A stretch of DNA of 64,000 nucleotides from CAIKBL01 sp050247235 (GCA_050247235.1 JBFWUN010000009.1:41543-105542), one strand, 5' to 3'. Positions 18,935 to 27,268 are shown, counted from the stretch's first letter. A program made the numbers and translations. The notes: generated by a model from the sequence alone, not told the origin.

Positions 18935-19000
18935 CCGGCAGCGCGCACCGCGTCCGCCCGACTGTCGCCGTCGCACCCGCCGGGCGCGGCGGCGACCACC

Positions 19001-19030
19001 GTGGCATACCGCCCGATCGTGTGGTATAGC
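19001..19030 (+). promoter_or_regulatory. Putative operator upstream of the lexA-like gene
   Basis: GTGGCATACC (19001-19010) and GTGGTATAGC (19021-19030) form a direct repeat (8/10) with a 20-base period, two helical turns. ATACC/GGTAT at 19006-19010 and 19023-19027 also form a dyad. The site ends 6 bases before the lexA-like ATG, a position suited to autoregulation. It is not a standard LexA box, so this is inference. Confidence 0.35.
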
Positions 19031-19036
19031 TGCGGC

Positions 19037-19633
19037 ATGCCAAGAACCACCCCAGGGGATACCCGTCTCCGCGTGCTCGACTTCGTGCGCCGCCGCGTGC
19101 TGGCCGGCGCGCCGCCCTCCGTGCGCGAAGTCCAGGACGCGTTCGGATTCCGCTCCACGGCAACCGCGCGTGAGCATCTCGCGGCGCTTGTCGCCGCGGG
19201 CCAGCTCGAACAGGAGCCGGGGCGTGACCGCGGGTTCCGCGTGCCGGGCGCGGCGCCGCCCGCGCTCGCACCGATCCTCGGACGTATCCGCGCGGGCACA
19301 CCTGACGTCGCCGTCGAGGACGCGGCGGGTTTCGTGCCGGTGGCCGCCACTTCGCGCGACGGCGCATTCGCGCTGCGCGTGGTGGGCGAGAGCATGGCCG
19401 GCCGTGGCATCCATGATGGCGATCTCGTGATCGCCGAGCGCGACGCGCCGGTGCGCAGCGGGGACGTGGTCGTCGCCGTGGTCGATGACGAGGCCACGCT
19501 CAAGACGCTCGTCCGTGCCGGCGGCCGGGTGGTGCTGAAAGCGGAGAACCCGGAGTACGCAGACATCGTGCCGCCATCCGGCGCCAACCTGCATATCCTC
19601 GGCCGCGTGGTCGAGCTGCGGCGTCGCGTATGA
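19037..19633 (+). CDS. LexA-like SOS repressor (S24 protease family)
   Basis: 198 aa from ATG 19037. Residues about 8-65 are a LexA-type winged helix (GAPPSVREVQDAFGFRSTATAREHLAALVAAGQL). The autocleavage site is A86-G87 (GRIRAG), and the Ser-Lys dyad is S119 (RVVGESMAGRG) and K156 (ATLKTL), so the self-cleaving machinery looks complete. It represses DNA-damage genes until RecA filaments trigger cleavage. The ATGA overlap with the following helicase gene means both are made from one transcript, so the helicase is probably SOS controlled. Whether this is the main LexA or a second copy cannot be told. Confidence 0.88.
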   Translation: MPRTTPGDTRLRVLDFVRRRVLAGAPPSVREVQDAFGFRSTATAREHLAALVAAGQLEQEPGRDRGFRVPGAAPPALAPILGRIRAGTPDVAVEDAAGFVPVAATSRDGAFALRVVGESMAGRGIHDGDLVIAERDAPVRSGDVVVAVVDDEATLKTLVRAGGRVVLKAENPEYADIVPPSGANLHILGRVVELRRRV

Positions 19634-21693
19634 GCGGTTCAGCCCCCACACTCAACCCGCAGCAGCGTACAGCGGTCACGTTCGGCGCGGCCGATGACGC
19701 CGGCTGGCAGAGCCCGCCGCTGCTCGTGATCGCCGGCGCGGGCACCGGCAAGACGATGACCCTCGCCCACCGTGTCGCGCATCTCTGTCTGCAGGGCGTG
19801 GACCCGGCGCGCATCCTGCTGCTGACGTTCACGCGCAATGCCGCGCGAGAGATGGTGCAGCGTGCACAGCAGCAGGTCGCCGCGGCGACGAAGGCGGCCG
19901 CCGGCAGCACGCGGATCGGGCAGCCCACCCGGATTGCGTGGGCCGGGACATTCCACGCGATCGGTGCGCGCCTGCTGCGCGAATACCATGCGAACCTCGG
20001 GCTCGAGGCGTCGTTCAGCGTGCTCGATCGTGGCGATGCCGCGGATGCGCTCGATCTCGAACGCCAGACGCTCGGCTTCCACCAGCGGAAGGAGCGGTTT
20101 CCGCAGAAGGCCACCTGTCTCGACATCTACTCGCGCACCGTCAACGCGCAGTGCCCGCTCGCGGACACGCTCGCGGAACAGTTTCCGCACTTCGCGCAGT
20201 GGCAGGCCGAGCTGACCGCGCTGTTCAAGGCCTACGTGGAGCGCAAACTTCGCCAGCAGACGCTCGATTACGACGACCTGCTGCTCTACTGGTCGTACCT
20301 CGTGGAGGAACCGCGGCTTGCGCGCGCGATCAGCGACCGCTTCGATCACATCCTGGTGGACGAGTACCAGGACACCAACCGCCTGCAGGCCGCGATCGTC
20401 CGGCGCCTGCGCCCCGACGGCCGCAACCTGATGGTGGTCGGCGACGATGCGCAGTCGATCTACGGGTTCCGTGCAGCGGACGTGGAGAACATCCTGGACT
20501 TCCCCGGGCACTATCCTGGCGCCGCGGTCGTGAAGCTCGAGGAGAACTACCGATCGACACAACCGATTCTCGACGCTTCCAACGCGCTGATGCAGGACGC
20601 GACGCGCACGTACGGCAAGGCGCTGCGCGCCGCGCGCGGTGACGGACCGCGACCGCAGCTGGTCACGGTGGAGGACGAACAGGAGGAAGCGCTGTTCCTG
20701 TGCGATCAGATCCTCGAACGCCGCGAACAGGGCGTGCGCCTGTGGCACCAGGCGGTGCTGTTCCGCAACAGCCGTCATCCGCTGCGCCTGGAACTCGAAC
20801 TCGGCCGGCGCGGGATCCCGTACGTGAAGTACGGCGGACTGCGGTTCCTGGAGGCGGCGCACGTCAAGGACGTGCTGTCGGTACTGCACTGGGCGGAGAA
20901 CCCGCGCCATGAACTCGCCGCCTTCCGCATCCTGCAGGTCCTGGAAGGGATCGGGCCGGCGCTGGCGCGCCGCGCGTGCGATCGGCTGCAGTTCCACGGG
21001 GGCTTCACGGCGCTGCGCGACATGCGCGAAATCGCGGGTGGCATCCGCCCCGCGTGGGACGCGCTGGTGGCGTTGCTGGAGTCGCTGGCGGGTGCGCCGT
21101 GGGCCGGCCAGGTGGAACAGGTGATCACGTGGTACCAGCCGCACCTGGAGCGGCGCTTCGACCATGCGTTTCCGCGCGAAGGGGATCTCGAACAGCTCGC
21201 GCAGATTGCGCAGGACTACCCGTCACGGCGTGCATTCCTGACCGAGCTGACGCTCGATCCGCCGCGCGGCAGCGGCGATCTCGCCGCCTCTCCGCACATC
21301 GATGAAGATTACCTCGTGCTGTCCACCGTGCACTCGGCCAAGGGGCAGGAATGGGACACGGTCTACGTACAGCATTTCACCGACGGATCGTTTCCGAACG
21401 AGTTCGGGACCGCGACGCCGGCGCGCCTGGAGGAGGAGCGCCGCCTCGCGTACGTCGCGCTGACGCGCGCCCGGAACCGGCTCGTGCTGGTCAGCCCGTT
21501 CCGATACTACGTGACCGAACAGCCGCGCCATGGGGACCGGCATGTCTACGGGACGAAGAGCCGCTTCCTGACGGACGCCGTGCTCGGGACGTTCGAGCAG
21601 CGATCCTGGGCGAGCCGGCAGGTGGCGGAGCCCGCACCCGCGGACGCGGTCCGGATCGATCTCCGGCGCCGGGTCGGCGCGCTGTGGTCCTGA
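19630..21693 (+). CDS. UvrD/Rep-family (SF1A) DNA helicase
   Basis: 687 aa. SF1A helicase motifs in order: LNPQQRTAVTF (Q motif), IAGAGTGKTMTLAHR (Walker A, K41), LLTFTRNAAREM (Ia), ILVDEYQDTNRLQ (Walker B), VVGDDAQSIYGFRAAD (III), LEENYRSTQ (IV), LSTVHSAKGQEWDTVYV (V) and EERRLAYVALTRARNRL (VI). It unwinds DNA 3' to 5' with ATP in repair or replication restart. Start codon lies in the lexA-like stop (ATGA). The PcrA/UvrD-type C-terminal tail is short. Confidence 0.92.
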   Translation: MSGSAPTLNPQQRTAVTFGAADDAGWQSPPLLVIAGAGTGKTMTLAHRVAHLCLQGVDPARILLLTFTRNAAREMVQRAQQQVAAATKAAAGSTRIGQPTRIAWAGTFHAIGARLLREYHANLGLEASFSVLDRGDAADALDLERQTLGFHQRKERFPQKATCLDIYSRTVNAQCPLADTLAEQFPHFAQWQAELTALFKAYVERKLRQQTLDYDDLLLYWSYLVEEPRLARAISDRFDHILVDEYQDTNRLQAAIVRRLRPDGRNLMVVGDDAQSIYGFRAADVENILDFPGHYPGAAVVKLEENYRSTQPILDASNALMQDATRTYGKALRAARGDGPRPQLVTVEDEQEEALFLCDQILERREQGVRLWHQAVLFRNSRHPLRLELELGRRGIPYVKYGGLRFLEAAHVKDVLSVLHWAENPRHELAAFRILQVLEGIGPALARRACDRLQFHGGFTALRDMREIAGGIRPAWDALVALLESLAGAPWAGQVEQVITWYQPHLERRFDHAFPREGDLEQLAQIAQDYPSRRAFLTELTLDPPRGSGDLAASPHIDEDYLVLSTVHSAKGQEWDTVYVQHFTDGSFPNEFGTATPARLEEERRLAYVALTRARNRLVLVSPFRYYVTEQPRHGDRHVYGTKSRFLTDAVLGTFEQRSWASRQVAEPAPADAVRIDLRRRVGALWS

Positions 21694-21728
21694 GAAACTG
21701 AACCGATTGCCGCCCGAGGAACGTTGTC

Positions 21729-22205
21729 ATGGCCACCCCCTACCCCACCGCGCTGCGTGCCCAGGACGCGCCGCTTCGCCGCAAGCCTTCGAATTACCCG
21801 GAACCGTTCGCACGCCGCATGGCCGGCCGCGAGAAGCGTCCGCTCGGCGAGCTGTTCGGACTGACGAATTTCGGCGTGAACCTCGTGCGCCTGCCGCCCG
21901 GCGCGGTCTCCGCGCTGCGCCACGCGCACACCCGCCAGGACGAGTTCGTCTACGTGCTGTCCGGCACGCCAACCCTGGTGACCGATGCCGGTGAACTCCG
22001 CCTCGAACCCGGCAGCTGCGCCGGCTTCGCGGCCGGCACCGGTGACGCCCACATGCTCGTGAACCATGGCGACGTGGACGCGGTGTACCTCGAGGTTGGC
22101 GATCGCACGCCGGGTGACGCGGCGACCTATCCCGACGACGATCTGCAGGCCGTGCAGGTGGATGGCCGCTGGGTGTTCACCCGCAAGGACGGGACGCCGT
22201 ACTGA
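21729..22205 (+). CDS. Cupin domain protein
   Basis: 158 aa. A single cupin barrel: RLPPGAVSALRHAHTRQDEFVYVLSGTPTLVTDAGELRLEPGSCAGFAAGTGDAHML contains the two metal-binding cupin motifs, with His-x-His and Glu ligands in motif 1 and a His in motif 2. The N-terminal segment RRKPSNYPEPF is common in cupins annotated as mannose-6-phosphate isomerase-like; the substrate is unknown. AGGAACG precedes the ATG. It ends 10 bp from the convergent AraC-type gene. Confidence 0.8.
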   Translation: MATPYPTALRAQDAPLRRKPSNYPEPFARRMAGREKRPLGELFGLTNFGVNLVRLPPGAVSALRHAHTRQDEFVYVLSGTPTLVTDAGELRLEPGSCAGFAAGTGDAHMLVNHGDVDAVYLEVGDRTPGDAATYPDDDLQAVQVDGRWVFTRKDGTPY

Positions 22206-22214
22206 GCGGTGCGT

Positions 22215-23261
22215 TCAGGCCGGCGCGCCCGTGTGGCCCGGCGGCCGGATGTGGCGCGCGCGGTAGCCGCCGGGGGAGACGCCGAACCACCGCTTGAACG
22301 CCTTGCCGAAGTTCGCGGGGTTGTGGAAGCCGAGCGCGGCCGCAACCTCCTTGATGCGGATCCCGTCGTTGGCGAGGAGTTCGGCCGCGCGCATGCGCAG
22401 GAAGTCATCGGTGATGGCCTGGTAGGTCGTGCCGAGCCGGCGCAGGCGACGGATCAGGGTGCGCGGCGCAAGGTGAAGATGCGCGGCCACCTCGTCCAGG
22501 GTGGGCAGTGCGCGTCCGCGATCGGGCACTGCGAACGCGCTGCAGAGGAAGAACCGCACCTGTCCCAGGGTCTCCCGCTCACGTGACGACGCGATCGCCT
22601 CGCACTGCGCGAGCGCGTGCGACCACGTGGACTCCTGGTAGTCCAGGTTGCGCAGCGCGCGCCAGGTGGTGGGGATCATCAGCGCGTGGCGCGGCGCGTC
22701 GAACACCACTTCACAACGGAAGAAGCGCGGATAGCGGGCGGCGTGCGGGGTCGGCGGATAGGCCAGTTCGAGACGCGCCGCGGTGAAATCCGTTGCGTAC
22801 ACGGTCTGCATGTACTGCTGCAGGATGATGAGCGGCGATTCCACGAGCAGCGACGTGCTGCGCCCGAGATCCATCAGCGGCCAGATCTCCGCGCAGAAAT
22901 GTGCACCTTCCTCGCGACCCTGCATGTGCAGGTACGGCACGCGCACCGGGAAGTACTTGAGATAGGTGTCGATCCCGTCGCCGAGCGTCGGTGCGGACAG
23001 CAGCGCGACGCTGATCGGACCGTGGAAATGATCGGCCAGGGTGCCCGCCCACGCCATGTACCAGTCCGGTTCCCGCGCGAGCGCGAACGTATTGTCGATG
23101 TACTGCAGCGCCTGGCGTACGGTGATGCGGCGATCGGGATCGTTGAGGTCCGCCGCCGTGAGCCCGGTGCCCGCGAGCAGCGCCACCGGGTCGAACAGCC
23201 GGGTGAGGTGCCGCCCGTACGTCGCGGGCATCAGCAGGTCCTCGATTGCGTTCCGGTCCAT
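22215..23261 (-). CDS. AraC-family transcriptional regulator with N-terminal ligand-binding domain
   Basis: 348 aa from ATG 23261 (MDRNAIEDLLM); longer in-frame readings run across the promoter region. The C terminus has the AraC double helix-turn-helix (VAAHLHLAPRTLIRRLRRLGTTYQAITDDFLRMRAAELL and IKEVAAALGFHNPANFGKAFKRWFGVSPGGYR). The N-terminal 220 residues resemble the 'arabinose-binding-like' domain of OruR/ArgR-type regulators. It is divergent from the epoxide-hydrolase-like genes (23434, 23903), which are its probable targets. Confidence 0.85.
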   Translation of the reverse strand: MDRNAIEDLLMPATYGRHLTRLFDPVALLAGTGLTAADLNDPDRRITVRQALQYIDNTFALAREPDWYMAWAGTLADHFHGPISVALLSAPTLGDGIDTYLKYFPVRVPYLHMQGREEGAHFCAEIWPLMDLGRSTSLLVESPLIILQQYMQTVYATDFTAARLELAYPPTPHAARYPRFFRCEVVFDAPRHALMIPTTWRALRNLDYQESTWSHALAQCEAIASSRERETLGQVRFFLCSAFAVPDRGRALPTLDEVAAHLHLAPRTLIRRLRRLGTTYQAITDDFLRMRAAELLANDGIRIKEVAAALGFHNPANFGKAFKRWFGVSPGGYRARHIRPPGHTGAPA

Positions 23262-23273
23262 CCCGCGTCGCCG

Positions 23274-23312
23274 CTGCCAAGTCACTGTCACCAAAATAAC
23301 AGAGATTGGCAG
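23274..23312. promoter_or_regulatory. Nested inverted repeat in the AraC-type/epoxide-hydrolase divergent promoter
   Basis: CTGCCAA (23274-23280) and TTGGCAG (23306-23312) are perfect 7-bp arms, 25 bases apart. Inside them CTGT (23285-23288) and ACAG (23299-23302) form a second dyad about the same region. It lies 13 bases from the regulator start, so it is a candidate AraC-type operator acting on both divergent units. Confidence 0.45.
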
Positions 23313-23433
23313 GAGCGTCGCTTTTCGTCCCGCGCCCGGCCGGGCTAACGTCCGCGCTCGCCCGTGGCACGGACCGCCCGTGACCGCGGTCCGACCCACC
23401 GCATCGCCACAGGCACAGCAACAGGGGAAAGCC

Positions 23434-23859
23434 ATGACCGAGGAAGAGAAGATCGCGCGCAACGTGTTCAAGGTGCGGCTGTTCATCGATGCCTGGGAAG
23501 CGCTGGATCCCGACGTCGCGATGGCGTGCCTGTCGGACGACATCGTCTACATCAATCAGCCGCTCGCCCCGGTGGTGGGACAGCGCGACGTGCGCAAGAT
23601 CGTCGCCGGCATCATGCAGCTGACGAGCAAGGTGCACTGGGAGCTCAGGAACTGCTTCGGCCGCGGCAACGTGGTCGTGACCGAGCGGCTGGACTGCTGG
23701 AAATTCCACGACGACCCGCCGACTGCGAATTGGCGCCTCGGGCTGCCCTGCATCGGCATGTTCGACCTCAACGACGCCGGCAAGATCTGCGGCTGGCGCG
23801 ACTACTTCGACAACCGCCTGTGGTTCGACAATGGCGGCCCGACCCTGCATCTCGACTGA
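23434..23859 (+). CDS. Limonene-1,2-epoxide hydrolase-like protein
   Basis: 141 aa from ATG 23434, preceded by AGGGGAAA. It has the catalytic pattern of limonene-1,2-epoxide hydrolase: Y39 and N41 in VYINQPL, the Arg-x-Asp pair R85/D87 in TERLDCW, and D123 in GWRDYFD. That set (water-holding Tyr/Asn, Asp-Arg-Asp charge relay) supports true epoxide hydrolysis, opening an epoxide to a diol without a covalent intermediate. It is the first gene of the unit divergent from the AraC-type regulator. Confidence 0.8.
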   Translation: MTEEEKIARNVFKVRLFIDAWEALDPDVAMACLSDDIVYINQPLAPVVGQRDVRKIVAGIMQLTSKVHWELRNCFGRGNVVVTERLDCWKFHDDPPTANWRLGLPCIGMFDLNDAGKICGWRDYFDNRLWFDNGGPTLHLD

Positions 23860-23902
23860 TCCCGCTGCAATCCGCGCGCTCAACATGAACGAGGAAGTAC
23901 CG

Positions 23903-24334
23903 ATGGACAGCAAAGAAGCCAGGATCGCCCGCAACGAGGGCGTCGTCCGTGCGTTCCTGAAGGGATGGGACGAGCGTGACGTCGACGCCTGCATGGCGCA
24001 GTGCACCGAGGACATGACCTACCTGAACCAGCCGCTGGAAGCGATCCGGGGCAAGGACAACGTCCGGCGGATGATCGCGTCAATCTTCAAGCCCGCGAAG
24101 AACGTGTCTTTCCTGCTCGTGAACGTGTTCGGTCACGAGAACAAGGTGATCACCGAGCGCGTCGATCGCTGGGACTGGAACGGCAGCGGCACCTGGCAGA
24201 TGGAGCTCAAGGTGTGCGGCATGTTCGAACTCACCGAGAACGGCAGGATCATCGAGTGGCGCGAGTACTACGACAACGAGTACTGGACCAGGTGCGGCGG
24301 TCCCACGCTGGTGCTGGACGACGTCCAGGACTGA
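23903..24334 (+). CDS. Second limonene-1,2-epoxide hydrolase-like protein
   Basis: 143 aa from ATG 23903, chosen because GAGGAAG lies 6-12 bases upstream; an ATG at 23885 is possible. It is a paralogue of the preceding protein with Y40/N42 and R86/D88 in place, but the closing motif reads EWREYYD, so the third acidic residue is E121, not Asp. The change keeps the charge but lengthens the side chain, so activity may differ. It runs 5 bp from the convergent SnoaL-like gene. Confidence 0.75.
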   Translation: MDSKEARIARNEGVVRAFLKGWDERDVDACMAQCTEDMTYLNQPLEAIRGKDNVRRMIASIFKPAKNVSFLLVNVFGHENKVITERVDRWDWNGSGTWQMELKVCGMFELTENGRIIEWREYYDNEYWTRCGGPTLVLDDVQD

Positions 24335-24339
24335 CGGCG

Positions 24340-24711
24340 TCAGCCGTAGTCGTGATAATCGACGAGCCTGCCTTCCCGCACCGTCCAGAGGCAGGCGAGT
24401 TCGAGCCTGATGGTCTCGCCCTTCTTCGCGAACCCGTCGATGTCGACGGTTGGGGTGGCTTCCCACGTGAGCTCGGAGACCACGGTATCGCCGGCCGCGA
24501 ACTGCCGGCGCACCGAGTGGAAGCGGCGATCCGGCAGGAGGTCACCGAACTGCCGCATCACCGTCAGCATCGCCTCGGCGCCGTCGAGCACCACCCCGCG
24601 ATTGTGATGCTCGATGTGCATGTCTGGCGCCATCATCCCGCGCAGGGTATCGAAATCCTTGGCGTTGTAGGCCGCGATCCAGCGATTTGCGAACTCGATC
24701 AGGTTGCTCAT
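24340..24711 (-). CDS. SnoaL-like/NTF2-fold protein
   Basis: 123 aa from ATG 24711. Sequence such as FANRWIAAYNAKDFDTLRGMMAPDMHIEHHNRG and a closing CLWTVREGRLVDYHDYG match the SnoaL/NTF2-like fold. The reaction is unknown. It sits directly after the ATC-hydrolase-like gene on the same strand and convergent with the epoxide-hydrolase-like pair, and probably belongs to the same catabolic cluster. Confidence 0.75.
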   Translation of the reverse strand: MSNLIEFANRWIAAYNAKDFDTLRGMMAPDMHIEHHNRGVVLDGAEAMLTVMRQFGDLLPDRRFHSVRRQFAAGDTVVSELTWEATPTVDIDGFAKKGETIRLELACLWTVREGRLVDYHDYG

Positions 24712-24735
24712 GTGATCTCCCCTCCTCGTCAATGA

Positions 24736-25197
24736 TCAGTCGGGCACGGACCAGCGGAAATCGCAGTGGGTGCCGCCCTTCAGGAGCGTCTGCGTGCGTT
24801 CGAGCCGCAGGCCGTCACCGATTCCGTCGGTCATCGGCGGGTCCATTTCGCAGGTCAGCATCGCCCCGAGCAGCGGCTCGCCGATCGACTGGAAATACTC
24901 CGCGTAGCGACAGCCGCGCACGTTGAAGCGCAGTTCCCGCGCATCATCAGTCAGCGGTTCGATATCGAGCGCATTGCCGGCGGTGAACGCCGGCACCATG
25001 CGCTTCAGCCGGGTCAGCGGGGTCCCGTCGCCCTCGCGCAGGCGCTGCCCGAGCCCCGTGGCGAACTCCGCCACCGCGGCACGCACGAGGGCGCACGCGC
25101 GTTCATCGCCGAGTTCGGCACGCAGCCGTCGAAACAGCGGGATCAGGATCTCGGCCTGGATTTTCACGCGTTCCAGGTAAGGCATCGGCTCGCGCAT
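24736..25197 (-). CDS. L-2-amino-thiazoline-4-carboxylate hydrolase-like protein
   Basis: 153 aa from ATG 25197, with AGGAGG just upstream (4-base spacing, short but best available). The C-terminal RTQTLLKGGTHCDFRW is the characteristic signature of the ATC hydrolase family, and RGCRYAEYFQSIGEP carries the conserved Cys. In the family's namesake role it opens a thiazoline ring on the path to L-cysteine, but most members are of unknown substrate. It lies between SnoaL-like and SDR genes. Confidence 0.75.
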   Translation of the reverse strand: MREPMPYLERVKIQAEILIPLFRRLRAELGDERACALVRAAVAEFATGLGQRLREGDGTPLTRLKRMVPAFTAGNALDIEPLTDDARELRFNVRGCRYAEYFQSIGEPLLGAMLTCEMDPPMTDGIGDGLRLERTQTLLKGGTHCDFRWSVPD

Positions 25198-25236
25198 GGG
25201 ACCTCCTGCCAATAAAACGGATAGCCAATGAACCGT

Positions 25237-25959
25237 TCAGACCAGCGTACCGCCGCCATCCACCGTCAGGATGGTGCCGTTGACGTAACCGTTGCGCATC
25301 AGGAACAGCACCGCGTCGGCGATCTCCTCGGGACGCCCCACGCGCCCGACCGGCAGTTTCTCGCCGGCGGCCTGGAGCACCGCGTCGCGCTGCTCGCCCA
25401 GCAGTGCGTCGAACAGCGGCGTATCCACGTAACCGGGCTGGACGACGTTCACGCGAAGGGGTGCGAGGTCAAGCACCATCGCGCGCATGAAGGATTCGAC
25501 GGCACCGCAGGAGGCGGACGCCACTGCCGCGCCGGCGAGCGGCCGCCGGGCGGCCGTCCCCGACATGAACACCAGCGAGCCGCCCGGCCGGATCCGCGGT
25601 GCGCCGTACTTGCACGCATACAACGCGGACCAGAACCGCACACCCATCGCCGGCCTCAGCTGCGCGCGCGCCGGGGCGAGCTTCGGGTCATGCACCAGGG
25701 TGCCGGCCGTCGAAAAGATGTGATCGATATGGGGCAGCGATTCGAAGAACTCGCGCGCGGGCGTTTCATGTGCGGCATCGAACTGCGCGGTGCGCGTCTC
25801 GCCGCCCAGCAGTTCGCGTGCGCGCGCGAGCCGCGCGGCGTTGCGACCCGTGATCGCGACCTCCGCGCCGGCCGCCCGCGCGGCGAGCGCGGTCGCGAGT
25901 CCGATCCCGGAGCTGCCGCCGAGTATCACGATCATCTTTCCGTTCAGACGTTCGTCCAT
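25237..25959 (-). CDS. Short-chain dehydrogenase/reductase lacking catalytic Tyr and Lys
   Basis: 240 aa from ATG 25959. Cofactor motif VILGGSSGIGLATALAARAAGA and the closing VNVVQPGYVDTPLF, VGRPEEIADAVLFLMRNGYVNGTILTVDGGG are standard SDR. The active-site Ser is present (LVFMSGTAARRP), but where Y-x3-K should be the sequence reads A-S-A-S-C, so the Tyr is Ala and the Lys is Cys. It may be a non-catalytic or differently acting SDR. Neighbours are the ATC-hydrolase-like gene and an acyl-CoA dehydrogenase. Confidence 0.82.
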   Translation of the reverse strand: MDERLNGKMIVILGGSSGIGLATALAARAAGAEVAITGRNAARLARARELLGGETRTAQFDAAHETPAREFFESLPHIDHIFSTAGTLVHDPKLAPARAQLRPAMGVRFWSALYACKYGAPRIRPGGSLVFMSGTAARRPLAGAAVASASCGAVESFMRAMVLDLAPLRVNVVQPGYVDTPLFDALLGEQRDAVLQAAGEKLPVGRVGRPEEIADAVLFLMRNGYVNGTILTVDGGGTLV

Positions 25960-26022
25960 TCCCCTCCCCCTTTCCCGTTCGTTCGTGCCTGCCGCCGCGC
26001 TTCGACTCTTGGCGCCCACGTG

Positions 26023-27210
26023 TCAGCCGATCGCGTTCTTCAGCAGTTCACCGGCGATGATGAGGCGCCTGATCTCGCGCGACCCCGCGCCGATCTCGGA
26101 AATCTTCGCGCTGCGGTAGTGGCGGTTCACCTCGGTCTCCCACATGAACCCCATGCCCCCGTGGATCTGCACCGCCATCTCGGTGCACTGCGCATGCAGG
26201 TTGCCGGACTTGAGCAGAGCAGCGGCACACAGCTTGTGCAGTTCGCCGCGACCGCCGCCGCCGCGCTCCATCGCATTGCAGGCGAGCAGCGCGCGGTACG
26301 CAAGCAGCCGGGCCGCCTCGATCTCGGTGTACATGTCCGCCAGCATGGCCTGGATCATCTGGAAATCCCCGATCGGCCGTCCGAACTGCCGGCGTTGCGC
26401 GGCGTAGTCGATCGACAGGTCCAGCACGCGCTGCGCGCTGCCGAGAATCCCCACGGCGAAGAATGCGCGCTCGATGTCGAGGCCGCTCATCACGACGGCG
26501 ACGCCCTGGTTTTCGTCGAGCACCCGGTTGGCGACCGGCACACGGCAGTCGTCGAACACGAGCTCCCCGGTGGGGCAGCCGCGCCATCCCATCTTCTTCA
26601 GGGTCTGCGCCACGCCGAATCCCGGCATACCCTTCTCGACGATGAACGCGGAGATCCCTTTCGCGCCCAGCTCCGGCGCTGACTTCGCATAAACGAGCAC
26701 GACGTCGGCGATGGGCCCGTTGGAGATGAAGAGCTTGCGCCCGTTCAGCACGTAGTGGTCGCCGTCGCGCCGTGCGGTGGTGCACATGCCACCGAGCGCG
26801 TCCGAACCGGCGCCGGGCTCGGTCAGCGCCAGCGCACCGACGAGTTCCGCCCGGCACAACCGCGGCACGAAGCGCTGCTGCTGCTCGGCGTTGCCGTTGC
26901 GCAGCAGGTTGTTCAGGCAGAGGTTCTCGTGCGGTCCCCAGATCGCATTCGCGTTCAGGTTCCAGTAGCACATCGCCTCGCTCACCATGCCGGAGGCGAA
27001 CACGTCGAGCCCCGCGCCGCCGAGCGTCGGCGGCGCCGTGATGCCCAGGTACCCGGCCTCCGCGAGTTCACGCAGGAGCTCCGGTGGATACCAGTCCTCG
27101 TCGTCCATCTTCGCCAGCAACGGATGCAGGCGTTCCTTCGAGAAGCGGAACGCCTGGTCGTATATCTCCTGGTATTCCCCGCGAGGGTTCAGCAGGTCAG
27201 GGGTGTTCAT
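26023..27210 (-). CDS. Acyl-CoA dehydrogenase (isovaleryl-CoA dehydrogenase-like)
   Basis: 395 aa from ATG 27210. Typical patterns: GALALTEPGAGSDALGG, LFISNGPIADVVLVYAKS, QFGRPIGDFQMIQAMLADMYTEIEAAR, MAVQIHGGMGFMWETEVNRHYRSAKISEIGAGSREIRR. The QIHGG and EIGAGS segments are the FAD-contact and catalytic region. It oxidises a branched- or short-chain acyl-CoA using ETF. It is first in a minus-strand run with the SDR and ATC-hydrolase-like genes. Confidence 0.9.
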   Translation of the reverse strand: MNTPDLLNPRGEYQEIYDQAFRFSKERLHPLLAKMDDEDWYPPELLRELAEAGYLGITAPPTLGGAGLDVFASGMVSEAMCYWNLNANAIWGPHENLCLNNLLRNGNAEQQQRFVPRLCRAELVGALALTEPGAGSDALGGMCTTARRDGDHYVLNGRKLFISNGPIADVVLVYAKSAPELGAKGISAFIVEKGMPGFGVAQTLKKMGWRGCPTGELVFDDCRVPVANRVLDENQGVAVVMSGLDIERAFFAVGILGSAQRVLDLSIDYAAQRRQFGRPIGDFQMIQAMLADMYTEIEAARLLAYRALLACNAMERGGGGRGELHKLCAAALLKSGNLHAQCTEMAVQIHGGMGFMWETEVNRHYRSAKISEIGAGSREIRRLIIAGELLKNAIG

Positions 27211-27268
27211 CGTGGACGCTCTCCGGTCGGGCCACTGCACACTAACCGCAGGCGTGGCGCACCGGCAA

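Noticed and set aside
25960..26019. N-terminal extension of the minus-strand SDR from 25959 up to 26019.
   Set aside because: The added residues are not conserved in the SDR family and the ATG at 25959 has a GGGGAGGGG ribosome-binding site.
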